From: Novosphingobium profundi
GTDB lineage: Bacteria; Pseudomonadota; Alphaproteobacteria; Sphingomonadales; Sphingomonadaceae
DNA length: 64,000 nt
Direction: 5' to 3'
NCBI RefSeq assembly: GCF_020524485.1
Contig: NZ_JAIVLF010000001.1
Location: 806,001 to 870,000 of the forward strand
Shown: piece after piece, positions 1-8,639 of the stretch
Layout: the number at the start of each line of letters is the position of its first letter
Numbering within the stretch: the stretch's first letter is position 1
The notes under the pieces: generated by a model
Told to the model about the DNA's origin: nothing
What the model saw: the letters and a program-made list of their open reading frames with translations, nothing else
Databases searched by the model: none
Program-made: the position numbers and the translations under genes

Positions 1-536
1 ATGCCGAGGCGGCGCTCCAGCATGTCCTGTATCGGCACGGCCTGCGGGATCGCAGGGGGCAGCCAGTGCAGGATGCCGGCGGCGGCCTGGACCGTTCCGA
101 AGAAGCCGACCCCGGCGGCATGCGGGCGCGGCAGGTCCCAGCGCAAGTTCGCCACCGTGCTGCGCAGGCATTCAGCGAGGGTGTCGGCCAGCGCGCCTCC
201 GGCCAGCGCGGGGGGCAGGGGATAGTCTGCCTCTTCGAGGATATCCCCCATGAGATTGGTGATCTGCACGTGCAGGCAGCCGGAGGGATAGAGCAGCATG
301 CCGGCCATGGTCGCGGCTTCGGAATTGATCGAGAGCGCGAGGCGCGGGCGCCCCCGGCCTTCGGCGGGTTCGCGGATCTCGCGCACGATACCATGGTCGA
401 CGAGTTCGCGGGTAATGTTCGAGATGGACCCTGCCGAAAGTCCGCTTTCCGTGACAAGCTCAACACGCGAGATGGCCTTGTGACGGCGGATGCAATTGAG
501 GACGTGAAGTCGGCTGTTTACGGCAGATGAGGACAC
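1..536 (-). CDS. ROK-family transcriptional regulator, 3' end cut by window edge
   Basis: The 178 codons visible encode an N-terminal winged-helix (residues about 5-65) with the MarR/ROK pattern: a helix, ISRVELVTESGLSAGSISN-type recognition helix, then a GRGRPR wing. The start of a ROK sugar-kinase-like domain follows. ROK repressors of the NagC/XylR type bind a sugar or sugar phosphate in the C-terminal domain and release operators; that domain lies mostly outside the window. No ATG fits; the reading frame opens after a TGA and the best starts are GTG at 536 or TTG at 542. The serine hydrolase gene lies immediately upstream on the same strand. Ligand and targets cannot be told from this fragment. 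Confidence 0.75.
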   Translation of the reverse strand, partial: MSSSAVNSRLHVLNCIRRHKAISRVELVTESGLSAGSISNITRELVDHGIVREIREPAEGRGRPRLALSINSEAATMAGMLLYPSGCLHVQITNLMGDILEEADYPLPPALAGGALADTLAECLRSTVANLRWDLPRPHAAGVGFFGTVQAAAGILHWLPPAIPQAVPIQDMLERRLG

Positions 537-654
537 GACCAACGTCTTTCTGCATTGCGTTCATTATCTTGCTTAAATTTTGCATAATGAATCGTTATCG
601 GCAAGATTTATTGTGGCTAATAATGAGTAATCGTGTCTATTTTGGTTATATTTA
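537..654. promoter_or_regulatory. AT-rich spacer upstream of the ROK gene
   Basis: This 118-bp spacer is strikingly AT-rich next to GC-rich coding DNA. A perfect TATAAT on the minus strand sits at 654-659, at the extreme 3' end of the upstream serine hydrolase gene. No convincing -35 hexamer stands 17 bp further upstream, so a promoter for the ROK gene here is only a suggestion. Operators for ROK proteins are typically AT-rich palindromes, which would suit the composition. Confidence 0.3.
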
Positions 655-1884
655 TTATAAATTGGATATATCTTTATTTTGTGCTGCCGTATTTTCCGGG
701 CAGGTCGGGCCAGAGCCAAGAACCGCATTGGGCAGGGCCGCATCGTCCCAGTTCACGTACATCCCGCCGGTGCGCACGATGACCGTATCCGCCTCGCGCG
801 AGATGTAGACGCGCTGGCCGCCAAATCCGTCGAGATAGACCATGTCCCTGGCGACAAAGGGAGCTGAATGGCGGGCCTGGAATGCGACATAGGGGCCGTA
901 GGAGCGCCCCTTGCCTTCGGGAGAGCCAAGCCAGGTCAGCCAGCCATAGTTGGCGTTGCGCGGGCTCGGCCTGGTCATCGCGTCGATCCAGCGGGAGGGA
1001 ACGAGGCGCTTGCCGTGCCACATTCCCCGCGTCTTGATGAGAAGGCCAAGGCGCATCCAGTCGCGGGCCCGGGCGTAGATGGAGGGCGTGGCGTGCCCGC
1101 TGGCATCGCCCGCGATCAGCGCGTCGGCCGCGCCGAGGGGGTGCCACAGACGGGTGGAGACGAAGCGGGCAAAGGGCTCCCCGCTCGCCCGGTGGATCGC
1201 CTCGATCGTCAAGGTGACGTTGACGGTATGGTAGTCGAAGGTGGAGCCCGGCGCGTTGACCACCGGCAGCACGAGCGCAGCGCCCACCGCGTCCTCGCCG
1301 CCGACGAGCGCGCTTGCTCCTGCGCTTCCCGGCGCGGGGTGTTCCAGTCCGCTCGTCATCTCGAGCAGGTGTCGATAGGTGATCGCACGGTGGGCCGCAT
1401 CGTCCCACTCGGTCAGGACCTCGGAAACCGGGGTGTCGACAGAGGCGATCGCCCCTTCCTCGATGGCGATGCCAAGAGCCACGGCGGTAAGCGTCTTGGC
1501 CATCGAGGCGGACCAGCTGCGCGCGTTTGCGGTGTGCGGGGCAAAATCGTGGGCGAGTTCGAGTTGCCCGTTCCGCCAGACCAGCAGCGTATCGGAATCG
1601 GTGCGCGCGGCGTAGTCGATGGCCGCGCAATAGCGCGTGGCGGCGGCCGTGCGGGTGGCGGCATCTGCCAGGGGAAGCCCTCTACGCTCCTTGGCGCCGG
1701 CAATCCCGTAAAGCGCAGGATAGCCTGTGATCTGGCGCGCCGGGTTGGCCGCCGGGGGCGCCTTCTCCGGCGCCTCTTCCGGCGCGCTCGCGGCCAGGGG
1801 CATGGGGGCAAGCGCCAGAGCTGCAGCAAGAGCAAGGGCCGGTTTGACGTTTGGGCGCACGAACGTGCGGCGCGCAGTTGGCAT
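655..1884 (-). CDS. Secreted beta-lactamase-family serine hydrolase
   Basis: A 409-aa protein with an Arg-rich n-region and Ala/Leu core signal peptide (about residues 1-34), so exported to the periplasm. The penicillin-binding/class C beta-lactamase fold is shown by the SMAK nucleophile tetrad (Ser127, Lys130), a Tyr-x-Asn-type element around Tyr218 and a C-terminal GGQRVYI/VVRTG strand region. Members are esterases, DD-peptidases or amide hydrolases; the substrate cannot be read here. The start at 1884 is chosen over an upstream in-frame ATG at 1926 because GGGAGG lies about 10 bases before it and the signal peptide then begins cleanly. It precedes the ROK regulator on the same strand. Confidence 0.8.
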   Translation of the reverse strand: MPTARRTFVRPNVKPALALAAALALAPMPLAASAPEEAPEKAPPAANPARQITGYPALYGIAGAKERRGLPLADAATRTAAATRYCAAIDYAARTDSDTLLVWRNGQLELAHDFAPHTANARSWSASMAKTLTAVALGIAIEEGAIASVDTPVSEVLTEWDDAAHRAITYRHLLEMTSGLEHPAPGSAGASALVGGEDAVGAALVLPVVNAPGSTFDYHTVNVTLTIEAIHRASGEPFARFVSTRLWHPLGAADALIAGDASGHATPSIYARARDWMRLGLLIKTRGMWHGKRLVPSRWIDAMTRPSPRNANYGWLTWLGSPEGKGRSYGPYVAFQARHSAPFVARDMVYLDGFGGQRVYISREADTVIVRTGGMYVNWDDAALPNAVLGSGPTCPENTAAQNKDISNL

Positions 1885-2796
1885 GGTAGTTCGACCCTCC
1901 CGAAATACGCCTCGCAAAAGGCTCAAGGCCCGCCAAGCATAAGGGCAAACCTACCCGGACGAAGACCCGGCGCCGCGCGCTTTCATGCAGTGAACAGGAT
2001 GACAGCGCTCATGCCGAGGCGAAGTTGTCCGGTGGGACGAAACGGATGCCTGTGAACTTCGCGCGCAACTGAAGGAGCTTCGGGGTGCCAGGTTGGAAGA
2101 TCCTCCTGCGCTGCGGCCGCGGATGTCCCTCTCGCCGCGCGAGGGTGACACGAAGGTTGACACAGTTGACACGGTCCAGAGGGAAAGCCGTGTCACCTGT
2201 CACCCGCTGTAAAGTCGTCCCACTGCGCCCCGCAATCCCGACCTGCCTTGTTGGGCGACACGCACCTCTCTCCTTGCCCGTGACCATCGACGCGATAGCC
2301 TGACGCGACCATAGCGCAGGCGCCGGGGTGTAGGAAAACCCTATCGCGCCGCGCGGTGGGGCGATTACCTGCGGCCGCGCCACCCGGATCTGGGTTCAAG
2401 TCCGCCGGAAAGACATGGAATCCGAGGGCCATCGCCCTCGGGCTCCCAGAACTGTCGAGCGCAATCCTGTCCTTCCATGCCCTTCCATGAACGATGGCCT
2501 CGTCTTTCTTGGGCCGATTGCGGACTGTCTGGTATTGGTCATTTAAATTGGGAAGCGGAAATTGCTTGATGCACGTCAAAAAAGGAGGGGCTGTCGAAAC
2601 TGGTGTTTCCGAAACGATACTGCTCCTAGGTATGCACCGGAATGCCCCCTGCGATTCGCCAAAAATTATTGGATATATTGATCTATAATCATGCACCCAT
2701 AGTTTTTTTGAAAAACAAATTGAAAATATATTTAATAGTTTTACTGTATGAAGTGCTCGATCAATGATTGGGTATTTGTCTCGAGGGGGGTGGGCA
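1885..2796. other. Long non-coding stretch between serine hydrolase and protease gene
   Basis: About 900 bp without a credible gene. Short open frames on both strands lack start signals and protein-like composition. The stretch contains one arm of a dispersed palindromic repeat (2421-2447). It becomes AT-rich from about 2640, just before the secreted protease gene, where promoter elements would be expected. A GGTTCAAGTCC string near 2392 looks like a tRNA T-loop but its stem does not pair. I see nothing else identifiable. Confidence 0.5.
2421..2447 (-). repeat. Partial copy of a dispersed palindromic repeat
   Basis: The palindrome CCGAGGGC-catc-GCCCTCGG (2422-2441) followed by GCTCCC is, read on the minus strand, the same as the right-hand arm of the fuller repeats at 34,698-34,811 and 42,396-42,510. 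Only this arm is present here, so it is a truncated or solo unit. Confidence 0.6.
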
Positions 2797-4023
2797 ATGG
2801 TATTCAGGACGAGTGCTATTGGAGCGGCTGTTGCAACCGTGCTTCTATTAAATGCTGCAGAAGCACAAGAGCATGCGCTCGGCGCGAGGCCGCAATTACA
2901 AGGCCCAGATGCGGTCGCACTCGAGCAAATCCAACAAATGCAGCTGCCGGATCGTATCGTGATCGATATTCAGACCGGCGATGATGGGCGCCCGATATTC
3001 GTTTACGATGGCGATGGACCCGACCTTCCGGTCGATGACTTCATTCCTCAGATGGTCGATCCATATATTATGCCAGTCGATCTGCAAGTGACCGGCAAGC
3101 AAATCAAGCAACATGGTCAGGAACTGATCTTGGACCATTGTCAACGTACCGGCACATTCGCGCAAATTCTCTGCCGAGAAGGAAATGCGCTGCAGGGAGC
3201 GGCGGTCGGTCTTTTAAAGGCCGGTACAGTATATCCAGAATGCGCGCCTGCCGCGCGGACTTTCCGCCGTTACTACAAATCTGGCACACCCTCTTCCCAG
3301 GTTTCCTCGCGGTTTGACCTCCATTGCCTTGGCAGTTTCGCGCCGCGTCTAGGAGAGGGAGCCGATGACCCCAGGCAGACGGCACGCAAAACTTCATCGC
3401 TTGCTATTCTGAGCGCGGTTGGCCTCTTTGCGGCTGACGGCATCATTCGATGCAGCGGACTGTTCTATCGTCCTAGCTTCTTCATCACCGCGAGCCATTG
3501 TCTAGACGATGCCTCAGGTAAAAAATTTACTGTATCTGCCGCTGATGGGAGTTTCCAAGGTCAGTTGGTTTCCTTCGTGAATGGCAATCCCAGGCCCACC
3601 GATGAGGTCCAGAAGGACTGGGTGGTGTTTCGGTTAGATGATGCCGAGGGTTTCGATTTTCCGGAAATCCGATTGGAAAAACTCCCTTCGCCACGCGAGG
3701 TAAATATCGTCAAATATTATCCTTTCGGGGGTGACACACAGCTTGGCCGCGCTACTCCTGCTCATTTCAGGCACTTGCGATTCCAGAAGCCCGGCATGTG
3801 CCAAGCGCTGATGTCGGCTTCGGGCTGCCTGCAGATAGCTTGCCAGACTATCCGGGGATTTTCCGGCGCTCCCATCTTCAATGCTGACGCTTCGAGCGAG
3901 AATCTGGTCGTATACGGCCTTGTTAGCGGCAGCAGGAACAATGGCGGAAGTTGTCCCTCGAACTACGATATCACCGACACGACGATGGCGCTGAGTGCAG
4001 AACAGATAACAGTGGAGAACTGA
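2797..4023 (+). CDS. Secreted trypsin-like serine protease (S1 family)
   Basis: A 408-aa exported protein. Residues 1-24 form a signal peptide ending in AEA-Q. The C-terminal half carries a chymotrypsin-type triad in order: TASHC with His234, DWVVF with Asp274, and GFSGAP with Ser356 (consensus GDSGGP). Residues about 25-200 match nothing I recognise and may be a propeptide or binding domain; several Cys suggest disulfides. The start at 2797 follows a GAGGGGGG Shine-Dalgarno and gives an immediate signal peptide, unlike the ATG at 2764. The next gene begins one base after the stop, so the two are probably co-translated. Base composition is lower in GC than flanking DNA, suggesting acquisition. 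Substrate unknown. Confidence 0.75.
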   Translation: MVFRTSAIGAAVATVLLLNAAEAQEHALGARPQLQGPDAVALEQIQQMQLPDRIVIDIQTGDDGRPIFVYDGDGPDLPVDDFIPQMVDPYIMPVDLQVTGKQIKQHGQELILDHCQRTGTFAQILCREGNALQGAAVGLLKAGTVYPECAPAARTFRRYYKSGTPSSQVSSRFDLHCLGSFAPRLGEGADDPRQTARKTSSLAILSAVGLFAADGIIRCSGLFYRPSFFITASHCLDDASGKKFTVSAADGSFQGQLVSFVNGNPRPTDEVQKDWVVFRLDDAEGFDFPEIRLEKLPSPREVNIVKYYPFGGDTQLGRATPAHFRHLRFQKPGMCQALMSASGCLQIACQTIRGFSGAPIFNADASSENLVVYGLVSGSRNNGGSCPSNYDITDTTMALSAEQITVEN

Positions 4024-4024
4024 C

Positions 4025-5572
4025 ATGGCGACGGTTCGCAACCTAATCTCGAAAGCGTTTGGGTTCACGGCTCTTGCTGTTTGCTTTCCGAGCACCGTGT
4101 ACGCGCAGCGTGCCGAAACAATCAGTCCGGCCGAGCTTCGCGTAACGCAGGCTTCCTATGGCGCGAAAGGCGAGGTGTTAGCTCCAACCTGCCCGCTGAC
4201 GCTCGAAGGAAATCTCGATTTGGACAGGGCTAGGAGCACTGAGTTTCTTGGCGGCCTATTGACGACCCTGTTTGCCGGATTTGCGGGTGACCTCGTGAAG
4301 TCTGGCGTGACCACCCTTGGCAACGCACTCGACGAAGCCTCAAAGGAGCGAGGGTTTGTCGCTGAAGCTGACGCTGGCTTCTTTTCGGGCACCATCGAGA
4401 AACAGCAGATCGAAATTTCAAGCAATGATGACGGCGTCGAGTTTCCGGATTTCACGTGGCGCCAAGCCGTCTTCCAACCCAGAGCAAAATGTCTCGTTTT
4501 GTTTGTTCCATCCGATCCGCCCAAATCTCGTGGCCGGAATAGCGGAGGTTCAGTGACATCGGGCGATTTCGTTGAAAGTCTAGTCCAGCTCTCGCCTTTT
4601 CAGCTTCAGGGTGGGGCCGCCTTCCAGGATCCAGAGTCAGATGGGAGTCGAAATGAGATTCTGAGGATTACCAATCGGGTCAAAAATCTCGGCATTGAGA
4701 GATCGCCCAAGCTTTATATCGAAGCTGTTCTATTCCAGGAACCTGAAGGCCTTGTCATTAGGCCCTATCTACTCTGGTACCGAGAAGCGCTAAGCGGCGC
4801 GCCGCGGCGTGGAAAAAAGTCGACTGAACTCCATGTCACATTGGCTACACCCGCTTTTGATGCCGAAAAACCAACGATTGGGACGGCCTTTGCTGGAGCA
4901 CGTATACAGTTGCCGCAGATGGAACCGGGCCCCCCCCTTGGGCCACGGGACTTGGCTAATTCGGCTAGTGTATGGCTTCCGCCTAGACCAACTGCGGGAA
5001 CCGTTCAAAGCACCGTGGAACGCTACAATACGGAGATCCTTGCCGTGCGAACGCGCGAAGCGGAACGGCTCCAAGCAGCTACCGAACTTGCCGAAGCGCA
5101 GCGTGCGACCGGAGCTGACGCCGAAGCAAAAAAGCGGGCCGCAATCGAGAAGCTTTTGGAAACTGAAAAGGCGTTGGCCGTGGCGAGAAAGATCGACGCG
5201 GATATGACTCCAGGCGGTAAAGCCATCGGTGCTACCAACGTGCAAATGCGGTTTGTTGTCGTGAGAAGCGCGAGCAAATTTGGGCAGGCCATCGCGTCTG
5301 CCATCAAGGGGCAAGCCGAAGCTGCAGGCACAGGGGTGAAAGAAGCGCTTGCGCCAAGCCCTGAGTTTACCGCCAATGACACTGCATATCTAACAGCAAT
5401 GCTCGATGTGGAAGCTAAAGGGCGGGCGCTCACCGCGGCGACAGCTGGCGACGATGCGGATGCAATCAATGCCGCTAATGACGCGCTGCGGATTGCCAAG
5501 GCAAAAGCCAATGAAGCCGCAGTCGCGGTGTCGAAGCCTCTTCCTTATCCAGGCGTTCTCACGGGGTTTTAG
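4025..5572 (+). CDS. Exported protein of unknown function coupled to the protease
   Basis: A 515-aa protein that I do not recognise. It starts with a signal peptide (about residues 1-27, ending VYA-Q). A hydrophobic Leu/Gly-rich segment lies near residues 75-95. A middle region may be beta-rich. Residues about 335-385 are Ala/Glu/Arg-rich and look like a coiled coil, and a second Ala-rich helical stretch lies at the C-terminus before a short SKPLPYPG tail. It begins one base after the protease stop codon, so it may be the partner, target or inhibitor of that protease; this is inference from position only. GC content is below that of the neighbouring core genes. Confidence 0.6.
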   Translation: MATVRNLISKAFGFTALAVCFPSTVYAQRAETISPAELRVTQASYGAKGEVLAPTCPLTLEGNLDLDRARSTEFLGGLLTTLFAGFAGDLVKSGVTTLGNALDEASKERGFVAEADAGFFSGTIEKQQIEISSNDDGVEFPDFTWRQAVFQPRAKCLVLFVPSDPPKSRGRNSGGSVTSGDFVESLVQLSPFQLQGGAAFQDPESDGSRNEILRITNRVKNLGIERSPKLYIEAVLFQEPEGLVIRPYLLWYREALSGAPRRGKKSTELHVTLATPAFDAEKPTIGTAFAGARIQLPQMEPGPPLGPRDLANSASVWLPPRPTAGTVQSTVERYNTEILAVRTREAERLQAATELAEAQRATGADAEAKKRAAIEKLLETEKALAVARKIDADMTPGGKAIGATNVQMRFVVVRSASKFGQAIASAIKGQAEAAGTGVKEALAPSPEFTANDTAYLTAMLDVEAKGRALTAATAGDDADAINAANDALRIAKAKANEAAVAVSKPLPYPGVLTGF

Positions 5573-5736
5573 GGTAAGCTCAGCCCTTCCCAGAACCGCT
5601 GCGGGTACGCTGCGATCATGTCTGCATGCGGCTGGCGTGGCTTAGAAGGAAGCCGCAACGAAGATGTCCGCTTTCCTGAAAGTGGCGTCGTATTTTTAAC
5701 GTCTGATTTGGGTAGAAAACGGACGTTTCCAAATGC

Positions 5737-5764
5737 CGTCATCCCAGCGAAAGCTGGGATGACG
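5737..5764. repeat. Perfect 28-nt palindrome with GAAA loop
   Basis: A 12-bp perfect stem CGTCATCCCAGC closes on a GAAA tetraloop (5749-5752). Sequences of this kind occur as dispersed intergenic repeats in many proteobacteria. It sits in the 411-bp gene-free gap 5573-5983, which otherwise holds repeat copy 1 (about 5838-5955). There is no T-run after it, so an intrinsic terminator is unlikely. Confidence 0.75.
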
Positions 5765-5837
5765 AGGGGCAGGCTTGGGGCGTTAGCTGACGATTGGTCA
5801 GCAACACCTTTTATGTCCTCTTCCCACCCATACCGGC

Positions 5838-5955
5838 TGATGGCCGCTCAGATCGACAAGCCTAACCGGACAGACGGCTTTCTGGCGCGCCAGATCGCCC
5901 ATCAAGCGACCGACACGGGCGCGTCGCAGAATTTCGGCACACGCCCCATTGCCGT
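5838..5955 (+). repeat. Intergenic repeat, copy 1 of 4
   Basis: First of four diverged units that separate the small genes of this stretch. Anchors shared with copy 2 are CTGGCGCGCCAGATCG (5882-5897) and GCACACGCCCCATTGC (5937-5952, one mismatch). A CGACCGACA-GGGCGC core lies between them. It ends about 30 bp before the next gene. Confidence 0.55.
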
Positions 5956-5983
5956 CGTTGAACATTCGGCTACTTCTCAAGCG

Positions 5984-6448
5984 ATGCTGTACCGCAGACT
6001 GTCATTGCTACTCGCCGCCGGTGCACTGGTCATTTGTGCTTGGATCGGGACGATTTCGTACGTTCAACGAACACGCGTGATTGAAGGAACTTGGATCGAC
6101 CTTTTTGAAGGATCGAGCTTCTTCGAAAATCAAACGGTTGCGGACGCCTGTGGGCCGCATTTCGACCGAGCACCTTGGCTGGCATACTATCCATCTGACA
6201 CTACAGCGGAGGGCAGAATGGTCAGTAGCAACCGAAAGTCCGGTGAGTTCATCAGCAAGTATGGGCGGTATCCTGTCGCGGCTTATCACGTGAAGTTCGT
6301 TGGGCGGCGGAAGGTTTCTGAATTTCTTGGCTTGGGAACGCTTTTCGGCTTCGGATATGGTCATCTACGCGCATTCGGATCAGAATTTCAGGTGGATCAG
6401 ATGACGTCGATCCGCCTGATCCCCAACGTGCATTGTGATGTCCGCTAA
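5984..6448 (+). CDS. Small single-span membrane protein, unknown function
   Basis: A 154-aa protein with one N-terminal hydrophobic segment (about residues 7-25, LSLLLAAGALVICAWIG) following two Arg, so probably an inner-membrane anchor with the rest outside the cytoplasm. The soluble part has two Cys (one near the C-terminus) and matches no family that I know. The start at 5984 is chosen because the open frame upstream runs through the intergenic repeat and is not protein-like. It is flanked on both sides by copies of the same repeat. Confidence 0.45.
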   Translation: MLYRRLSLLLAAGALVICAWIGTISYVQRTRVIEGTWIDLFEGSSFFENQTVADACGPHFDRAPWLAYYPSDTTAEGRMVSSNRKSGEFISKYGRYPVAAYHVKFVGRRKVSEFLGLGTLFGFGYGHLRAFGSEFQVDQMTSIRLIPNVHCDVR

Positions 6449-6456
6449 CCACCCAT

Positions 6457-6577
6457 CTGAGCTGCGGGTCGATCTGGTCCGCAAGGGAAAGCGGACGAGC
6501 CGCTCCCTGGCGCGCCAGATCGGCCCTTGAACGACCAACAAGGGCGCGATTCTGACTGCCCGCACACGCCCCGTTGC
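6457..6577 (+). repeat. Intergenic repeat, copy 2 of 4
   Basis: Carries CTGGCGCGCCAGATCG (6507-6522), the CGACCAACA-GGGCGC core and GCACACGCCCCGTTGC (6562-6577), as in copy 1. An internal GTCCGC-aagggaaa-GCGGAC hairpin lies just upstream of the first anchor. It fills nearly the whole gap between two small genes. Confidence 0.55.
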
Positions 6578-6609
6578 GTTGACAAGAAGTGGTAAGGTAT
6601 TGAAGATTT

Positions 6610-7344
6610 ATGCCGAACACAGAATTGAATTACGATGATTACTATCGCGTTTGGCTTCATACCCTGCGGCCAGATTGTATATTCTATGACACTGGCGAAG
6701 ATATACCCTACGGCGTCGATTGTGCTCGGCTCCGTCGCCAAAAGAATTCCCATCGCGGCATCGGGCACCGAACCGGACTCAGTGTGCTCGAAGCTCAGAA
6801 CGTCAATCAGGAATTTCTTGAAGAGATCTCGGCTCTGGGCAATCTCAATTACCTTGAACTCGGCTACGCTGTGACTGCGTTTGATCTCACCCCACTGACC
6901 ACATTGTCCGAGCTCCGCATCCTGAAGATAAATTCCCCGCGCAACATTGTCGATTTTACGCCGCTTCTCGCTCTTCCGAAGCTCGAGCGTCTGTTCATCG
7001 AAAATGCGAAGCATATGACAGACCTCGAGTGGCTCGGCCCTCTTGCTTCGCAACTCACGGTGCTGGGTATTGAAGGAAGCATGGACACTTCAAAGTTGAT
7101 TCCAAGCCTCACACCTCTTTCCGGCTTTTCACTGGAAGCGCTTTTCCTAACGAGTACAAAACTCGGCGATCAAAACCTCCTCACTTTACAGTCCATAAGG
7201 AACCTCAAAATTCTGTCGACCGCGCTTAATGCTCCGCGAAAAGAGTTCGAGGCGCTGCACCGAGCACGACCTGATTTGATCTGCAGTTGGTTCGACCCGG
7301 AAAGCTGGGAGAACCGTAGAGGGCCACGTCCTATACGCCGATGA
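6610..7344 (+). CDS. Leucine-rich-repeat-like protein
   Basis: A 244-aa protein without a signal peptide. From about residue 60 to 215 it has leucine-rich repeats of about 22-25 residues, with patterns such as LNYLELGYA, LRILKIN, LERLFIEN, LTVLGIEG and LEALFLTST. This is the solenoid layout of LRR proteins that bind other proteins. The first 55 residues are Tyr/Asp/His-rich and unrecognised. No enzymatic domain is visible. It stands between two copies of the intergenic repeat and has lower GC than core genes, so it may be mobile accessory cargo. Partner unknown. Confidence 0.55.
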   Translation: MPNTELNYDDYYRVWLHTLRPDCIFYDTGEDIPYGVDCARLRRQKNSHRGIGHRTGLSVLEAQNVNQEFLEEISALGNLNYLELGYAVTAFDLTPLTTLSELRILKINSPRNIVDFTPLLALPKLERLFIENAKHMTDLEWLGPLASQLTVLGIEGSMDTSKLIPSLTPLSGFSLEALFLTSTKLGDQNLLTLQSIRNLKILSTALNAPRKEFEALHRARPDLICSWFDPESWENRRGPRPIRR

Positions 7345-7435
7345 ACCGGCTAGAGTACTCCTTGGCGCGAAAAATCTGACCTGTAATGACCGACCAGGGC
7401 GCAATTCGGGCTGGTCGCGCGCGTACCATTGCGAA
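7332..7435 (+). repeat. Intergenic repeat, copy 3 of 4
   Basis: More diverged copy: TTGGCGCG (from 7362), ACCGACC-AGGGCGCAATT and GCGCGTACCATTGC (7420-7433) line up in the same order and spacing as copies 1 and 2. It overlaps the last codons of the LRR-like gene. Confidence 0.45.
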
Positions 7436-7463
7436 GCTGGGTCGATAAGTCCAAACCATAGGA

Positions 7464-7877
7464 ATGGTTCGTCCCGACGAAAAGCAACACCGCATGGAAG
7501 TTCGCCGCTCTATCGGCAACAGGAAGGTGCCTGGGCCGGATGCCGTGCCTTACCATCGCGGCCCAGATTATCTGATCGCGCATGCTTGCTTTGATTGCCG
7601 AAAGGCTTGGAAGCGCTCCGGCGGGCGTGAGCATACTTGTCCAGAATGCGGCAAGGCGCTTGCTTTGATGGGGCGCACCTTTCGCTCACCAGCAAAGCGC
7701 GAAGATGACCAATGGGAAAAGGCTCGTAGGTTATGGGCAGCCGGTTTTCGTTTCTGGAGCTATCGCAGCTTTCCCGAGGCAGAAGCTTTCCCTGAACAAC
7801 TTCGTGAAGTCGATGCCTTTATCACGCGGAACACTGAGCATCCGATGAGGACCAAAACTCAAGCCCGCATGCCTTAA
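7464..7877 (+). CDS. Small zinc-ribbon protein, unknown function
   Basis: A 137-aa protein with a central zinc-ribbon: CFDC (about residues 43-46) and CPEC (about 59-62) separated by a basic loop, which would bind one zinc. The rest is charged and soluble with no signal peptide or membrane span. Zinc ribbons of this size bind nucleic acid or protein; nothing here decides which. It lies between intergenic repeat copies 3 and 4. Confidence 0.5.
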   Translation: MVRPDEKQHRMEVRRSIGNRKVPGPDAVPYHRGPDYLIAHACFDCRKAWKRSGGREHTCPECGKALALMGRTFRSPAKREDDQWEKARRLWAAGFRFWSYRSFPEAEAFPEQLREVDAFITRNTEHPMRTKTQARMP

Positions 7878-7985
7878 TCTTGCCCGCTGGTCGATCCGGC
7901 CGGCAAGGTATAGCGGACTGACCGCTGACAAGAGCGCCAAATTCGCCATCCAACGACCGACAAGGGCGCCTAGCGGCCTCTCTTT
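7878..7985 (+). repeat. Intergenic repeat, copy 4 of 4 (diverged)
   Basis: The weakest copy. ACGACCGACAAGGGCGC (7953-7969) matches the core of the other three, and the upstream half keeps a GGTCGATC-type stretch, but the GCACACGCCCC anchor is lost. Confidence 0.35.
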
Positions 7986-8014
7986 CTAGCTGGCGGCGCA
8001 GTCCTGTGCGGCGT

Positions 8015-8245
8015 TTAGTCGGCTTCCACGAAGGCGCATTCAAGCCGCACCTCGTCGAGTAGGCGTTCGATGGCGGCGCGTTGGGTGTCGGTGCCACCAG
8101 GCCTGACATCCCAGTTGCAATGCGGGTGTGTCTTCCTGTCGCGCACGATGACCTTGCCGACGGCTCGGCGCCAGGTCTGGGTGGTGCCGCCATTTTGCCG
8201 GACGAGGCGGGTTATCAGCAGGTGTTCGAGATCGGATGCCGTCAT
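8015..8245 (-). CDS. Small hypothetical protein
   Basis: A 76-aa soluble protein rich in Arg, Thr and Asp, with no membrane span or metal motif. The sequence opens with a helix (TASDLEHLLITRLV), and the C-terminus holds an amphipathic helix (RAAIERLLDEVRLE). It reads as a genuine protein rather than a shadow of another frame, but I do not recognise it. The 130 bp up to the next gene at 8376 hold nothing that I can identify. Confidence 0.4.
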   Translation of the reverse strand: MTASDLEHLLITRLVRQNGGTTQTWRRAVGKVIVRDRKTHPHCNWDVRPGGTDTQRAAIERLLDEVRLECAFVEAD

Positions 8246-8375
8246 GCTCGCCGCATAGCTGTTCGTGGCGGCTATTCCAACACGGGTCGTGCAGGCGCTC
8301 GATCTGGCAACGGGTGGTGCCGAGGCCTGCCATCGCGCGGCGCAGGTCGGTCCCGTGGGCGCCTAGGCAGCGGGA

Positions 8376-8639
8376 TCAGCGCAATTGGCTGTCCTTGCTG
8401 CCGCGCCGGTTGATGCGGGAATGGGCGATCGTCTTGTCGCGTTGTCCCTGGCAGGCGACGCAGGTGCGCACGCCCGGCAGGGCTTCGCGCCGACGGGGAG
8501 GAATGGCCTCGCCGCATTCTTCGCAGTATTCGAGCCCCTCGCCAGCGGGCATCCGGGCGCGGGCGCCGCGCACCGCGTCGCTTACCGTGTCATCAATCTG
8601 ATCCTGCACCGCGCCATCGCGCGACCATCCACCGGCCAT
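8376..8639 (-). CDS. DksA/TraR-family C4 zinc-finger protein (YbiI-like)
   Basis: An 87-aa protein matching the YbiI-type layout closely: a GGWSRDGAVQDQ opening, a helical middle, CEEC and CVAC pairs (four Cys binding one zinc) separated by an IPPRRREALPGVR stretch, and a RRGSKDSQLR tail. DksA/TraR relatives act at the RNA polymerase secondary channel, but these short forms lack a full coiled coil and their role is uncertain. Several in-frame ATGs lie together (8651, 8645, 8639); 8639 matches the usual family start. Confidence 0.85.
   Translation of the reverse strand: MAGGWSRDGAVQDQIDDTVSDAVRGARARMPAGEGLEYCEECGEAIPPRRREALPGVRTCVACQGQRDKTIAHSRINRRGSKDSQLR

Noticed and set aside
2380..2412. 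tRNA-like GGTTCAAGTCC string
   Set aside because: The T-stem does not pair and no anticodon arm or acceptor can be drawn around it.
5838..7985. A true integron with attC sites
   Set aside because: No integrase gene, and RYYYAAC/GTTRRRY boxes are not found in all four copies, so only the layout is noted.
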